This document shows, piece by piece, positions 17,877 through 26,559 of a stretch of DNA of 64,000 bases. Source of the stretch: Mycolicibacter sinensis (lineage in GTDB: Bacteria > Actinomycetota > Actinomycetes > Mycobacteriales > Mycobacteriaceae). A program made the position numbers and the translations under genes. Each line of letters begins with the position of its first letter. The first letter of the stretch is position 1. The DNA lies in contig NZ_LZIN01000038.1 of assembly GCF_001667375.1 (NCBI RefSeq), forward strand, positions 124,001 to 188,000, given 5' to 3'. A model generated the notes under the pieces. That model saw only the letters and a program-made list of their open reading frames with translations. It was not told where the DNA came from and made no database searches.

Positions 17877-18647
17877 ATGATGGAGCCGGTGCGCCCCGGT
17901 GGCTCGGCGGTCTGGTCGCCCTCGGTGGTGCCACCGATCGGAGTCGAGTTGAGCGACTCGCAGGCGCTGGCCGTGGCGTTTCGCCACCTCGCCGACATCG
18001 GCTTCGCCGAGAACATGGCCGGTCACATCACCTGGCAACCCGAAGGCCAGAGCGAGATGCTGGTCAACCCGTGGGGGCTGTGGTGGGCCGAACTCACCGC
18101 CTCCGACATCTGCACCGTCGACGAGGAGGCCCGGGTGGTCGCCGGCCGCTGGGATGTCACCCCGGCCATTCATATCCATACCGAGTTGCACCGCGCCCGC
18201 CCCGACGCCCGGGTGGTCATCCACAACCATCCCTACTACGTCAGCCTGCTGGCATCCCTGCACGCCCCGCCCGAACTGGTCCACCAGACCGGCTCGTTGT
18301 TCCTCGACGACCTGTGCTTCGTCGAGCGCTACGACGGCGAAATCGACAGCGCCGCCCGCGCTCAGGAGCTTGTCGGGCGCATCGGCGGTGCGAACCTGGC
18401 GATCCTGGCATCGCACGGGGTGATCGTCACCGGACGCACGCTGGCCGAGGCGGTCTATCGGTCAGCGACCATCGAACGGGTCTGCAAGCTGGCCTACCAC
18501 GTCATGCTGACGGGTCGGACCCCCGCGCCGATGAAGCGGTCCGACATGGCCGGCATGCAGACGTCGTTGATCGAACGCGCCGCCGACGTGTACTGGGCCG
18601 GCGCGGTGCGCATGACCATCAAGGCCGACCGCGACGTGCTGGATTGA
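17877..18647 (+). CDS. class II aldolase/adducin-family protein
   Basis: A 256-residue class II aldolase-fold protein, a zinc-dependent aldolase/decarboxylase/epimerase family. The metal site is visible in HIHTELHRARPDARVVIHNH, with a third ligand in LAILASHGVIVTGRTLAEAV. ENMAGHITWQPEG is the usual N-terminal glycine-rich phosphate/substrate loop. Two adjacent ATGs open the frame; the first at 17877 lies 6 bases from a TATGCT -10, so no Shine-Dalgarno is expected. It starts a plus-strand run with an amidohydrolase and a D-2-hydroxyacid dehydrogenase, suggesting a decarboxylation or retro-aldol step in aromatic or keto-acid breakdown. Confidence 0.88.
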   Translation: MMEPVRPGGSAVWSPSVVPPIGVELSDSQALAVAFRHLADIGFAENMAGHITWQPEGQSEMLVNPWGLWWAELTASDICTVDEEARVVAGRWDVTPAIHIHTELHRARPDARVVIHNHPYYVSLLASLHAPPELVHQTGSLFLDDLCFVERYDGEIDSAARAQELVGRIGGANLAILASHGVIVTGRTLAEAVYRSATIERVCKLAYHVMLTGRTPAPMKRSDMAGMQTSLIERAADVYWAGAVRMTIKADRDVLD

Positions 18648-18666
18648 ACAGAATCGAGGCTTGTGG

Positions 18667-19935
18667 GTGAAATCGATCGATGAACTCAGCTCCGACCCGA
18701 GCTTCACCACCGCCAAAGTCGGCGCCGAGCGCACCGTGACCTTCCTGCCCGAACCGCCACGCGCGCACCGTCGCTACACCGTCATCTCGGTCGACGATCA
18801 CATCGTCGAACCCCCCGACACCTTCGCCGGCCGCGTCGCGCGCAGCTTGGCCGACCGGGCGCCGCGGGTGGTCGAGACTGACAACGGCGGCCAGACCTGG
18901 ATTTACGACGGCGCATCGCTGCCGAACGTCGGGTTCAACGCCGTCGTCGGCCGGCCGGTTTCGGAGTACGGTTTCGAACCCGCGCGGTTCGATGAGATGC
19001 GACGCGGCGCCTGGGACATCCACGAACGCATCAAAGACATGGACCTCAACGGTGTCTACGCCTCACTGAACTTCCCGTCGTTCCTGCCGGGCTTCGCCGG
19101 GCAGCGCCTCCAGTTGACGACGAAAGACCGCGACCTGGCGCTGGCGTCGGTTCGCGCCTGGAACGACTGGCACCACGAGGTGTGGGCCGGTTCCTACCCG
19201 CAGCGCATCATCGGTTGCCAACTGCCGTGGCTGTTGGATCCGAAGCTGGCCGCCACGATGATCTACCAGAACGCGGAGCGTGGTTTTCGCGCCGTCACGT
19301 TCAGCGAGAATCCGGCGATGCTGGGCCTGCCGACCATTCACTCCGGCCACTGGGATCCGTTCATCGCCGCCTGCGCCGAAACCGGCACCGTGGTCAACCT
19401 GCACATCGGCTCGTCCGGCTCGGCGCCGTCGACCACCGACGACGCGCCGCCGGACGTGCAAGGCGTGCTGTTCTTCGCCTACGCCATCTCCGCGGCGGTG
19501 GACTGGCTGTACTCCGGACTGCCCAGCCGGTTCCCCGAGCTCAAGATCTGCCTGTCCGAGGGCGGAATCGGCTGGGTCGCAGGGCTATTGGACCGGCTCG
19601 ACCACATGCTCAGCTATCACGAGATGTACGGAACCTGGAGGGCGCTCGGCGAAACCCTGTCGCCGGCCGAAGTGCTGCAGCGCAACTTCTGGTTCTGCGC
19701 GGTCGAAGACCAGTCGTCGTTCTGCCAGCACGAGCGCATCGGCACCGACCACATCATGCTCGAGGCCGACTACCCGCACTGCGACTCGACCTGGCCGAAC
19801 ACCCAGCGTGTCATCCACGAGCAGATCGGCGGCCTGCCGCCGGAGGTGATCCGGAAGCTGACCTGGGAGAACGCCTCTCGGCTGTATCAGCATCCGGTGC
19901 CTGAGGCGGTTCAACGCGACCCGGACGCGTTCTGA
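18667..19935 (+). CDS. amidohydrolase family 2 (ACMSD-like) metal-dependent hydrolase/decarboxylase
   Basis: A 422-residue TIM-barrel amidohydrolase of the PF04909 type. The N-terminal metal motif DxH is in VISVDDHIVEPPDTF, VVNLHIGSSGS supplies a barrel histidine, and the catalytic aspartate region reads DHIMLEADYPHCDSTWPNT. The family includes decarboxylases and C-C hydrolases of aromatic catabolism; many mycobacterial members are uncharacterised. The preferred start is the GTG at 18667, with GAGG about 8 bases upstream; a TTG at 18661 is the alternative. It sits 19 bases after the aldolase gene and one base before the dehydrogenase gene, so the three are cotranscribed. Confidence 0.87.
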   Translation: MKSIDELSSDPSFTTAKVGAERTVTFLPEPPRAHRRYTVISVDDHIVEPPDTFAGRVARSLADRAPRVVETDNGGQTWIYDGASLPNVGFNAVVGRPVSEYGFEPARFDEMRRGAWDIHERIKDMDLNGVYASLNFPSFLPGFAGQRLQLTTKDRDLALASVRAWNDWHHEVWAGSYPQRIIGCQLPWLLDPKLAATMIYQNAERGFRAVTFSENPAMLGLPTIHSGHWDPFIAACAETGTVVNLHIGSSGSAPSTTDDAPPDVQGVLFFAYAISAAVDWLYSGLPSRFPELKICLSEGGIGWVAGLLDRLDHMLSYHEMYGTWRALGETLSPAEVLQRNFWFCAVEDQSSFCQHERIGTDHIMLEADYPHCDSTWPNTQRVIHEQIGGLPPEVIRKLTWENASRLYQHPVPEAVQRDPDAF

Positions 19936-19936
19936 G

Positions 19937-20902
19937 ATGGACCCGTACTCCCCGTTGCGGGTCGCGGTGCTCGACGACTATCAGGGCATCGCCGAAACCG
20001 TGGACTGGTCACCCATCCCGCGGCCCGTCGACCTGCTGGCCCTGCGCGACCACATCGCACCCGGCGACGAACTCGTCGCCCGGCTGGCCGATCGCGAAGT
20101 CGTGGTGGCGATGCGGGAGCGCACCCCGATCGACGGCGACCTGCTGGGCCGGTTGCCGGCGCTCAAGCTGCTGGTCACCACCGGGCCGTTCAACGCCGCC
20201 ATCGACACCGCGGCCGCCCGCCGGCTCGGGATCACCGTGTGCGGCACCGGCGGCATCATCACCCCGACGGTCGAACTCACCTGGGCGTTGATCCACGCCC
20301 TGCAGCGCCACCTGATCGTCGAGGACCGCGCGCTGCGCGCCGGCCGCTGGCAACAGACCGTCGGCACCGACCTGGCCGGGGCGACGCTGGGACTGGTCGG
20401 ACTGGGGCGGATCGGTCGACGGGTCGCGACCGTGGGCCACGCCTTCGGCATGCGGGTCACGGCGTGGAGCCCAAACCTGACCGCCGAGCGTGCCGCCGAA
20501 GCCCAGGCGGAGCTGCTGGATCGCCGCACCCTGTTCGCGACCGCCGACGTCGTGTCGCTTCACCTGGTGCTTTCCGAGACGACCCGCGGCGTCGTCGGCC
20601 GCGACGAACTGGCCGCGATGAAACCCAGCGCGATTCTGATCAACACCGCCCGCGGCGGCCTGATCGACGAGGCGGCGCTGATCGAGGTGCTGCGCGCGAA
20701 CCGGATCAAAGGTGCGGGGCTCGACGTCTACGAGACGGAGCCACTACCGGCCGGCCACCCCCTGACGCAGCTGCCCAATACGGTCCTCACTCCGCACCTG
20801 GGCTATGTCACCGAAGAATGCATGGGCCGCTTCTACCGGGATATCGTCGACGATATTGCCGGCTATTGCGCGGGCACACCGCGACGCATTGTGGCCGGGT
20901 GA
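19937..20902 (+). CDS. D-2-hydroxyacid dehydrogenase (NAD-dependent)
   Basis: A 321-residue member of the D-isomer-specific 2-hydroxyacid dehydrogenases. The NAD-binding motif is GLVGLGRIGRRVA, and the catalytic residues are Arg in INTARGGLIDE, Glu in LDVYETEPLP and His in LTPHLGYVTEE. Members interconvert 2-keto and D-2-hydroxy acids; phosphoglycerate dehydrogenase-like and glyoxylate reductase-like types are hard to separate by eye. The ATG lies one base after the amidohydrolase stop. It ends about 105 bases before a strong bidirectional terminator. Confidence 0.9.
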   Translation: MDPYSPLRVAVLDDYQGIAETVDWSPIPRPVDLLALRDHIAPGDELVARLADREVVVAMRERTPIDGDLLGRLPALKLLVTTGPFNAAIDTAAARRLGITVCGTGGIITPTVELTWALIHALQRHLIVEDRALRAGRWQQTVGTDLAGATLGLVGLGRIGRRVATVGHAFGMRVTAWSPNLTAERAAEAQAELLDRRTLFATADVVSLHLVLSETTRGVVGRDELAAMKPSAILINTARGGLIDEAALIEVLRANRIKGAGLDVYETEPLPAGHPLTQLPNTVLTPHLGYVTEECMGRFYRDIVDDIAGYCAGTPRRIVAG

Positions 20903-21008
20903 CCCATAGCAGCGTTTTCTTACGACTAAAGCGCATTACGGTGTCGGACGTATAACAATTCTGCAGAGAATACCGGGCGTCTATAGCCGACAATTCTGAC
21001 GGCATAGA

Positions 21009-21042
21009 AAAGGGCCCGCAAGCAAATGCTTGCGGGCCCTTT
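21009..21042. terminator. bidirectional intrinsic terminator
   Basis: A perfect 15-bp stem (AAAGGGCCCGCAAGC and its complement) with an AAAT loop lies between the convergent ends of the dehydrogenase and the secreted-protein gene. Because the stem starts with AAA and ends with TTT it offers a short U-run on both strands. It is the clearest intrinsic terminator in the window. Confidence 0.9.
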
Positions 21043-21050
21043 ACGGGGGG

Positions 21051-21509
21051 CTATTTGGTGCCGCCGGCCAGCCCGATCGGGGCGCCGATGGCGTCGGTCA
21101 ACACACCGGCCACCGGGCTCGCCGCCGCGGCGCCCGCCGGTCCCGGCGCCACCAGAGGTATCGGCGGAGGCGCTCCGGGGATCGGTGGAATCGGGGCGAT
21201 CGGCACCGGGGGCACCGGGCCGGGAGGAAGCCCGACCGGCACCACGGGACCGGCCAGGGTGGTCAGGTCGGCGACGGCCGGTCCGCAGGCCGCCGCCGCT
21301 CCAGCGGCGACCGCTCCAGCGGGGACCGCTCCTGCCGCCACACCCTCGCCGGCCGTCTGCGTCACCACGCCACCGCACACCGGCCCACCCGCCGGAAATG
21401 GCGCCACCGAAAATGGCACAGCCGCCGCACTGGCGCTGAAAATCAATGCACTCGCATATAAGCCAATACCGGCAAATATCGCGATACCGGGTCTCCCGAG
21501 GCTCTTCAC
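21051..21509 (-). CDS. secreted proline/alanine/glycine-rich protein
   Basis: A 152-residue protein of unknown function. An N-terminal signal peptide (about residues 1-29, hydrophobic IAIFAGIGLYASALIFSASA) suggests export. The mature part is very low in complexity: Gly/Ala/Val stretches, a Pro-rich core (LPPGPVPPVPIAPIPPIPGA, about residues 94-113) and a C-terminal Ala/Gly segment. Two cysteines (in GPVCGG and AAACGP) could form one disulfide. The start is the GTG at 21509, with GGAG 7 bases upstream. The ORFs on the opposite strand are shadows of this composition. It is a single-gene unit ending at a strong terminator; its 5' flank is AT-richer than the surroundings. Confidence 0.75.
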   Translation of the reverse strand: MKSLGRPGIAIFAGIGLYASALIFSASAAAVPFSVAPFPAGGPVCGGVVTQTAGEGVAAGAVPAGAVAAGAAAACGPAVADLTTLAGPVVPVGLPPGPVPPVPIAPIPPIPGAPPPIPLVAPGPAGAAAASPVAGVLTDAIGAPIGLAGGTK

Positions 21510-21598
21510 TGCACACTCCGATTGTTAGTATCCAGCCCCCCGGACACGCAGTTTTTCGACTGCGAATGAACCGTATCACAGCGGTGTAAGTAACTCGG

Positions 21599-21611
21599 AT
21601 TGCAATGCAAT
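21599..21611. promoter_or_regulatory. AT-rich palindrome upstream of the secreted-protein gene
   Basis: ATTGCAATGCAAT is a perfect ATTGCA/TGCAAT inverted repeat around one base, 90 bases upstream of the GTG at 21509, between that gene and tRNA-Ala. It stands out in this GC-rich genome and could be a regulator site. No adjacent regulator gene points to the binder. Confidence 0.3.
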
Positions 21612-21674
21612 TCGTTACCGCACTGATGCGGATCAGCGACCACGCGCATGCATTCCAGAACTCAACAAAATGAG

Positions 21675-21747
21675 TGGAGCTAAGGGGACTCGAACCCCTG
21701 ACCCCCACACTGCCAGTGTGGTGCGCTACCAGCTGCGCCATAGCCCC
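21675..21747 (-). tRNA. tRNA-Ala (anticodon GGC)
   Basis: A full 73-base cloverleaf on the minus strand: acceptor GGGGCTA pairing with TAGCTCC (one G-T pair), D-stem GCGC/GCGC with AGCTGGTA loop, anticodon stem CCACA/TGTGG with loop CTGGCAG, and T-arm AGGGG-TTCGAGT-CCCCT. The anticodon GGC reads GCC/GCU alanine codons. The discriminator is A and the 3' CCA is not encoded. No repeat of its 3' end marking an integrated element was found nearby. Confidence 0.95.
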
Positions 21748-21820
21748 GCGGTGTCGTGCTCATCGAAGCTACACCACCGCCATACCCAGGCTCAAAACAC
21801 CTGGTCACTCAGCCCGAGAT

Positions 21821-22270
21821 TCAGGCCGGGTGCTGGGTCTGATGCATCCCGTAGGGCACCGCGTCGAGCAGGGTGACCGTCACGTTGGCGCCGCTGGGCA
21901 CCTGATAGCTGCGCTGCTCGCCGGGACGGGCCCCGGTGATCGCCTTGCCCAGCGGTGACTGCGGCGAGTAGACCTCCAACCCGCTCTGGTCGTCGTCGCG
22001 CACCCCCAGCAGGAAGGTCTCGGTGTCCCCGTCGTCGTAGCGGACGGTGAGCACCATGCCGGGTTCGGCCACACCGTCATCCGGCGGGTCCTCCCCGACG
22101 ACCGCCACCGACAGCAGGTCGTGGATCTGGTGGATCCGGGCCTGGCGGGCCTGCTGCTCGGTGATATCGGCGGTGCCCGAGCCGATGTGCGGCTCGGACA
22201 GCTCGGCCAGTTCGGCCAGTAGCCGGTCCTTGGTCTGCTGTGTCATCCAGACACTTTGCGAATCAGTCAT
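21821..22270 (-). CDS. GreA/GreB-family transcript cleavage factor-like protein
   Basis: A 149-residue protein with the Gre-factor layout. A helical N-terminal part (about 1-55) is followed by a C-terminal FKBP-like domain with GMVLTVRYDDGDTETFLLGV, YSPQSPLGKAITGARPGEQR and a final VTVTLLDAVPYG strand. SPLGKAIxGxxPG is the diagnostic Gre C-domain motif. The coiled coil looks shorter than in true GreA, and no clear acidic tip pair stands out, so it may act at the RNA polymerase secondary channel without cleavage activity. The start at 22270 has AAGGAG upstream; Met9 is an alternative. It follows tRNA-Ala on the same strand. Confidence 0.85.
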   Translation of the reverse strand: MTDSQSVWMTQQTKDRLLAELAELSEPHIGSGTADITEQQARQARIHQIHDLLSVAVVGEDPPDDGVAEPGMVLTVRYDDGDTETFLLGVRDDDQSGLEVYSPQSPLGKAITGARPGEQRSYQVPSGANVTVTLLDAVPYGMHQTQHPA

Positions 22271-22315
22271 CGACGATCTCCTTTACGAACAAAATTGCTT
22301 GGGTATCAACTAGAT

Positions 22316-23572
22316 TCAGCGCAGTGGATCGAGTTCACGCAATACCGCGGACTGCTTGCCGGTAGTGATCTGCTCGGCCAGCAGCCGGCCGGTCACCGGG
22401 CCGTGCGTCAGGCCCCACATCCCGTGGCCGCCGGCGACGTAAACGGTACCCGGGCACACCTCGCCCACCAAGGGCCGCCCATCGGGGCTGACCGGGCGCG
22501 GGCCCACCCACACGTCGGTGCGCTCCTCCCAGCGGACCCCGTCGAGCAGCGGCCGGGTCGCCGCCACGATGGCTTCGACGCGGGCGGGAACGATCGGGGC
22601 GTCGGGGTCGCCGAACTCCATGGTGCCGGCGACCCGCAGTTTGGCGTTCAACGGTGTGCAGGCCACCCGGGCGTCAGGCAGGTAGATCGGGCCGGTGACC
22701 GGACCGTCGACCGGAACCGTGAAGGAATAGCCGCGTCCGGCCCGCACCGGCACCCGAGTCCAGCGGGCCGCCAGCTGCGACAGCCAGGCGCCGTTGGCGA
22801 TCACCGCCGCTGCCGCCGTCAACGTCGTACCGTCACGGCCCGTCACCGCCACGCCGTCCCCGGACGGCGCCACGTCCACGACGTCCACGGTGTGCAGCGC
22901 GGCCCCGCGCTCGACTACCGCGCGTCCCAGCGCGGTCACGAACCGGCCCGGGTCGAGGAAACGTTGACCGTCGATCTGCACGGCGGCCGCGACCGCCGCC
23001 GACGCCAGCGGCACCCGTTCGCGCAGTGCCGCCCCGGTCAGTTCGGTGCAGAACACCGGCCGGCCGGCCTCGGAGAACCGCCGCAGCTCGTCGAGCAGAC
23101 GCTCGGCGTCGGCCGAGGTGCGGAAGATCGCGGTGATCGGGGCGTCGGTGACCGGGGCATCCACCCCGTTGGACACCAGCACGTCGTAGGCCTCGATGCA
23201 GTCGGCGCTCAGCGGTGCGTTGGCCCGCACCGCACGGCGCCACGCCGACGGGCGGCTGTTCGCAGCGAAGCGCGCTAAAAAACTCCACAGCGCCGGGCCC
23301 GCGTTGAGCGGCACCTGCAGCGGCGCGCCCCGGCTCAGCAGCGACCGCAGCCCGAAGCGCAGGTTGGCGGGCTCGTTGAGTGGGATGGCCAGTGCCGGGG
23401 AGACCCAGCCGGCATTGCCCCACGACGAACCGGCCGCGACCCCGAGCCGGTCGACGACGGTGACCTCCACGCCGCGGTCTTGCAGGAACCAGGCGGTCGA
23501 CAATCCGACGATGCCGGCACCCACCACGATCACCGACCGTGGCGCGCCGTCGATCCGATTGCCCGCACCCAT
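22316..23572 (-). CDS. FAD-dependent oxidoreductase, D-amino acid dehydrogenase (DadA)-like
   Basis: A 418-residue DAO-superfamily flavoprotein. The dinucleotide motif VIVVGAGIVGLSTAWFLQDR lies at about residues 14-33, followed by GVAAGSSWGNAGWVSPA, which resembles DadA. The C-terminal FAD motif is VYVAGGHGMWGLTHGPVTGR. DadA-type enzymes oxidise D-amino acids to keto acids, feeding electrons to the respiratory chain. The start is the ATG at 23572. It lies 58 bases after the pucR gene on the same strand, as the last gene of an MFS-PucR-DAO run; import and deamination of an amino acid or amine under PucR control is a reasonable inference. Confidence 0.85.
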   Translation of the reverse strand: MGAGNRIDGAPRSVIVVGAGIVGLSTAWFLQDRGVEVTVVDRLGVAAGSSWGNAGWVSPALAIPLNEPANLRFGLRSLLSRGAPLQVPLNAGPALWSFLARFAANSRPSAWRRAVRANAPLSADCIEAYDVLVSNGVDAPVTDAPITAIFRTSADAERLLDELRRFSEAGRPVFCTELTGAALRERVPLASAAVAAAVQIDGQRFLDPGRFVTALGRAVVERGAALHTVDVVDVAPSGDGVAVTGRDGTTLTAAAAVIANGAWLSQLAARWTRVPVRAGRGYSFTVPVDGPVTGPIYLPDARVACTPLNAKLRVAGTMEFGDPDAPIVPARVEAIVAATRPLLDGVRWEERTDVWVGPRPVSPDGRPLVGEVCPGTVYVAGGHGMWGLTHGPVTGRLLAEQITTGKQSAVLRELDPLR

Positions 23573-23630
23573 TACTCCATGATGCGACGATCGCCCGAAA
23601 CGGGTTTGACCTAATCACACAACGAGGATG

Positions 23631-25181
23631 TCAGGCTTTGTCGAAAACCGACATGTCACCGGCCGCCAGCTCGATCATCGCCGCGAACCGGGTGCGCGCG
23701 TCGTCGAGGCCCAGCGGCGTCACCTCCGCCATTTTGCGCAACCGGTAGCGCATCGTGTTCTCGTGCACGCCCAGTCGCTCGGCCGCCCGCGCCAGATCGC
23801 CGTGGGCATCGAGCCAAGCCCGCAGCGTCGCCACGTACGGCGTCCCGTGCACCGCATCGTGGCGGCGCAGCTCCGCAACCGGCCCGCGGGCCGGCACCCG
23901 CCCGGCGCGCGCGGCGGTGTACAACCGTCGCAGCACGATCTCGTCCCAGGCCTCGTCGTAGGCCGGCGGCACACCGTCGGGTGGACCGGCTTCGTGCAAC
24001 GCCAGACACTCCTCTGCCTCGCGGCGCGCCGCGGCCAGCTCGGCCACCTCGGCGACCGCACTGATCCCGGCCAGCACGCTGGCTTGTGGCGGCAGCGCCG
24101 AACGCAGTGCGCTCACCCATTGCCGGGCCTGCGCCGCATCGTGAGCGGGCAGCACCGTATAAACGGTGTTGGCAGCCAGGGCGCTGCGGCCCGGACGTGA
24201 CCAGCCGAACCCGGTGGTGACGGCCTCGAAGGTGAGCAACAGCCCGGCATGCGGTTGGGTGGCGATCCGGGTGTGCACGGCGATCACCCGCAGCGGCACC
24301 TGCGGCAGGCCCAACCTGGCGAGCAGGGCGGCGGCGTCGGCCCGGTCGGTTTGGCCGTCCAGCAGCCGGCGGACCCAATCGGATTCGACCTGACGTTCCA
24401 GGTCCGCACTGGCCCGTGACCGCAGTAGGTGCAGTGCCACCGTGCGGGCGCCGTCGGCCAGTGCCGTCAGCCGGTGGCCGTTCAGCGGGGCCGGGCAGGC
24501 CACCCACACCGCTCCCAGCAGTTCTCGGCCGGCCCGTACCGCCACCACCATGCGGCCGGTCAGCCCGTGCTCGGAGTCGGCGGCGACGAACAGCGGCTCA
24601 TCGTGGCGATCCAGATGCGCCAGCACGCCGCGTTTTTCGAACAGCTCCCGCAGCGGGCCGGCCTCCTGCCGGTTCAGGATCGTCTCCGAACGCGCCGGAT
24701 CGGCGTGCCGCTGGCCCCTCGAGTAGGCCAGCACCCGGCCCAGCTGGTCTTCGACGGTGACCGCCCCACCGACGGCATCGGCCAGACTGTCGGCCACCGC
24801 GAACAGATCCGTTGGGCCGCGGCCAGAGTCGGTCTCCCTGCCCTCGAGCACCAGCCCGTAGACCACAGCGGCCAGTTCGCTCCAGGACACCGCGGGATCC
24901 ACCACCAGCACCGCCAGTGACTCGCCCTCACCGGCGAATGCGGTCTTGTCCTCGCCGTCGCGCACCAGCACGGCGATGGCCTTGGCGGCCACCGCCCAGC
25001 GCACCGCCTCCTTTACCGAGCGGGCGCCGACGGCCAGCAGAACGTCGCCGATGACGGCGCGCTCACCGGTCACCTCGTGCATCACGACACTGCTCAGCGG
25101 CGTCGTCCGAGGGACGGAACAGAACCGCAGGCGAACCCCGTAGCTGCCCACCACGTTGACCAGCCGGTCCAGCGTCACCAT
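23631..25181 (-). CDS. PucR-family transcriptional regulator
   Basis: A 516-residue regulator with the PucR/CdaR layout. An N-terminal PucR domain (about 1-125) contains ERAVIGDVLLAVGARSVKEA, a central GGDEF-like/sensor region follows, and a C-terminal helix-turn-helix reads DLARAAERLGVHENTMRYRL (about residues 465-484). Such proteins sense nitrogen or amino acid metabolites and often control a neighbouring transporter and catabolic enzyme. The ATG at 25181 is preferred over the TTG just before it. Its first 119 bases overlap the 3' end of the MFS gene in another frame, and the homology at the N-terminus suggests the overlap is real. Confidence 0.88.
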   Translation of the reverse strand: MVTLDRLVNVVGSYGVRLRFCSVPRTTPLSSVVMHEVTGERAVIGDVLLAVGARSVKEAVRWAVAAKAIAVLVRDGEDKTAFAGEGESLAVLVVDPAVSWSELAAVVYGLVLEGRETDSGRGPTDLFAVADSLADAVGGAVTVEDQLGRVLAYSRGQRHADPARSETILNRQEAGPLRELFEKRGVLAHLDRHDEPLFVAADSEHGLTGRMVVAVRAGRELLGAVWVACPAPLNGHRLTALADGARTVALHLLRSRASADLERQVESDWVRRLLDGQTDRADAAALLARLGLPQVPLRVIAVHTRIATQPHAGLLLTFEAVTTGFGWSRPGRSALAANTVYTVLPAHDAAQARQWVSALRSALPPQASVLAGISAVAEVAELAAARREAEECLALHEAGPPDGVPPAYDEAWDEIVLRRLYTAARAGRVPARGPVAELRRHDAVHGTPYVATLRAWLDAHGDLARAAERLGVHENTMRYRLRKMAEVTPLGLDDARTRFAAMIELAAGDMSVFDKA

Positions 25182-26415
25182 CAACCGAGCCTAACCACGT
25201 CTCTCCGGTGATCCCGCCGATCGGGCTGCGCGCCCGGGTCTCCGGTGCCAGCACCCAGGCCACCGCCGCCACCAGCAGCACCGCGCCGCTGATCACGAAC
25301 CCCCACTCGAACGAGAGCCGCTGGGCGATCTGCCCGACCACCAGCGATCCGATGATCGACCCGAGGTCGGCCATCATCTGATAGGTGGCCACCGCGGTTC
25401 CGGCGCGCGCCTGGTTGCCGACCAGATCGGCGATGACGGCCTGCTGCGGCGCCCCGTACATGCCCGAGGCCAGCCCGGCCAGGTATGCCGCGACCAGGAA
25501 CACCGTCAGTGAGCCGCTCGCACCGAGCAGGATCGTGGCGACCCCGGCCACCGCGAGCCCGAGGATGAGCGGGCCCCGCCGGCCGATCCGGTCGGACATG
25601 TGGCCGCTGGGCAGCACCGCGCACACGTTGCCGATCCCGATCGTGGCCAGCGCCAGGCCGGCGACGGCGGGCCCGCGGTCCAGGACTTCGGTGACGAACA
25701 GCGGCACCAACGCCACCCGTAGGCCGAACACCGACCAACCGGTGGCGAAGTTCGACAACAGCGCCGACCGGTAGGCGCGATGGCCCAGCGCCGCCCGCAC
25801 CGACACCGTCGGCCCGGTCGAGTCGGCCGGCTCGGCCAGGTGCGAATTGCGCAGGCTGACGAACACGCCGGTGGCTGCCACCAGCAGCACCGAACCGTAG
25901 AACAGGAACGGCGCACTCAGACCGAAACCCGCTGTCAGGCTGCCCAATACCGGACCGCCGACGGTCCCCAGCAGGAACGCGGTGGCGAACATCCCGGCAA
26001 CCCGGCCGCGCGCATCCGGCGGGCTGATCCGGATCATCAGGCCCACCGCGGCGATGAAGAACATGGTCGACCCGACGCCTCCGAGCGCACGGAAAATGAG
26101 CAGCTGCCAGTAGGTCTGGACGAAAGCGCAGGCGGTGGTCGACACCGAGACGATCAACAGGCCGGTCACATAGACCCGGCGCTCCCCCAGCCGCTGCACC
26201 ATCAGACCGCTCACCGGCGCGAAGCACAACCGCATCAGCGCAAACGCGGTGATGAGGAACGTCGTCGCGGAGATGCTCACCCCGAAATGGCGGGCATAGA
26301 CCGGCAGGACCGGCGATACCACCCCGTACCCGAGCGCGATCAAAAAGTTGGCGCCGAGTAGGACGAAGACTTCCCGCGGCAGCCGCATGCGGGCGGCCGG
26401 GGAGTTGGAAGTCAC
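25063..26415 (-). CDS. MFS-family drug/metabolite transporter
   Basis: A 450-residue major facilitator with about 12 hydrophobic segments. The loop 2-3 signature is GLMVQRLGERR, and the loop 8-9 equivalent is GHMSDRIGRRGPLIL. The last helix ends near VLAPETRARSP (about residue 400), leaving a hydrophilic tail of about 50 residues encoded in the overlap with pucR. The start is a GTG at 26415; a TAAAAT hexamer ends 6 bases before it, so the transcript may be leaderless. The substrate cannot be read from sequence; cotranscription with pucR and an amine/amino acid oxidase suggests a nitrogen compound or an efflux role. Confidence 0.85.
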   Translation of the reverse strand: MTSNSPAARMRLPREVFVLLGANFLIALGYGVVSPVLPVYARHFGVSISATTFLITAFALMRLCFAPVSGLMVQRLGERRVYVTGLLIVSVSTTACAFVQTYWQLLIFRALGGVGSTMFFIAAVGLMIRISPPDARGRVAGMFATAFLLGTVGGPVLGSLTAGFGLSAPFLFYGSVLLVAATGVFVSLRNSHLAEPADSTGPTVSVRAALGHRAYRSALLSNFATGWSVFGLRVALVPLFVTEVLDRGPAVAGLALATIGIGNVCAVLPSGHMSDRIGRRGPLILGLAVAGVATILLGASGSLTVFLVAAYLAGLASGMYGAPQQAVIADLVGNQARAGTAVATYQMMADLGSIIGSLVVGQIAQRLSFEWGFVISGAVLLVAAVAWVLAPETRARSPIGGITGETWLGSVDGDAGPAGQRGGQLRGSPAVLFRPSDDAAEQCRDARGDR

Positions 26416-26559
26416 CCACCGATTTTAGGCAACGGTTCGGTGGGGCCTGGAGGCCGCGGTAGGGATCGCTGTGAGCCGGGTCATCGGTCCGCCCCCGGTA
26501 ATCTCAGGCCCGAGCAGACTTGATCATGAGAACTACTGCGGCGCAGAAGGAGCCCAGCG

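Noticed and set aside
21055..21528. Plus-strand ORFs opposite the secreted Pro/Ala-rich gene
   Set aside because: They also look low-complexity, but lack a signal peptide and ribosome binding site, and the terminator at 21009-21042 and the GGAG before the GTG at 21509 fit the minus-strand gene.
21675..21747. tRNA-Ala as an integration site for a mobile element
   Set aside because: No duplicate of the tRNA 3' end, integrase or phage genes were found on either side.
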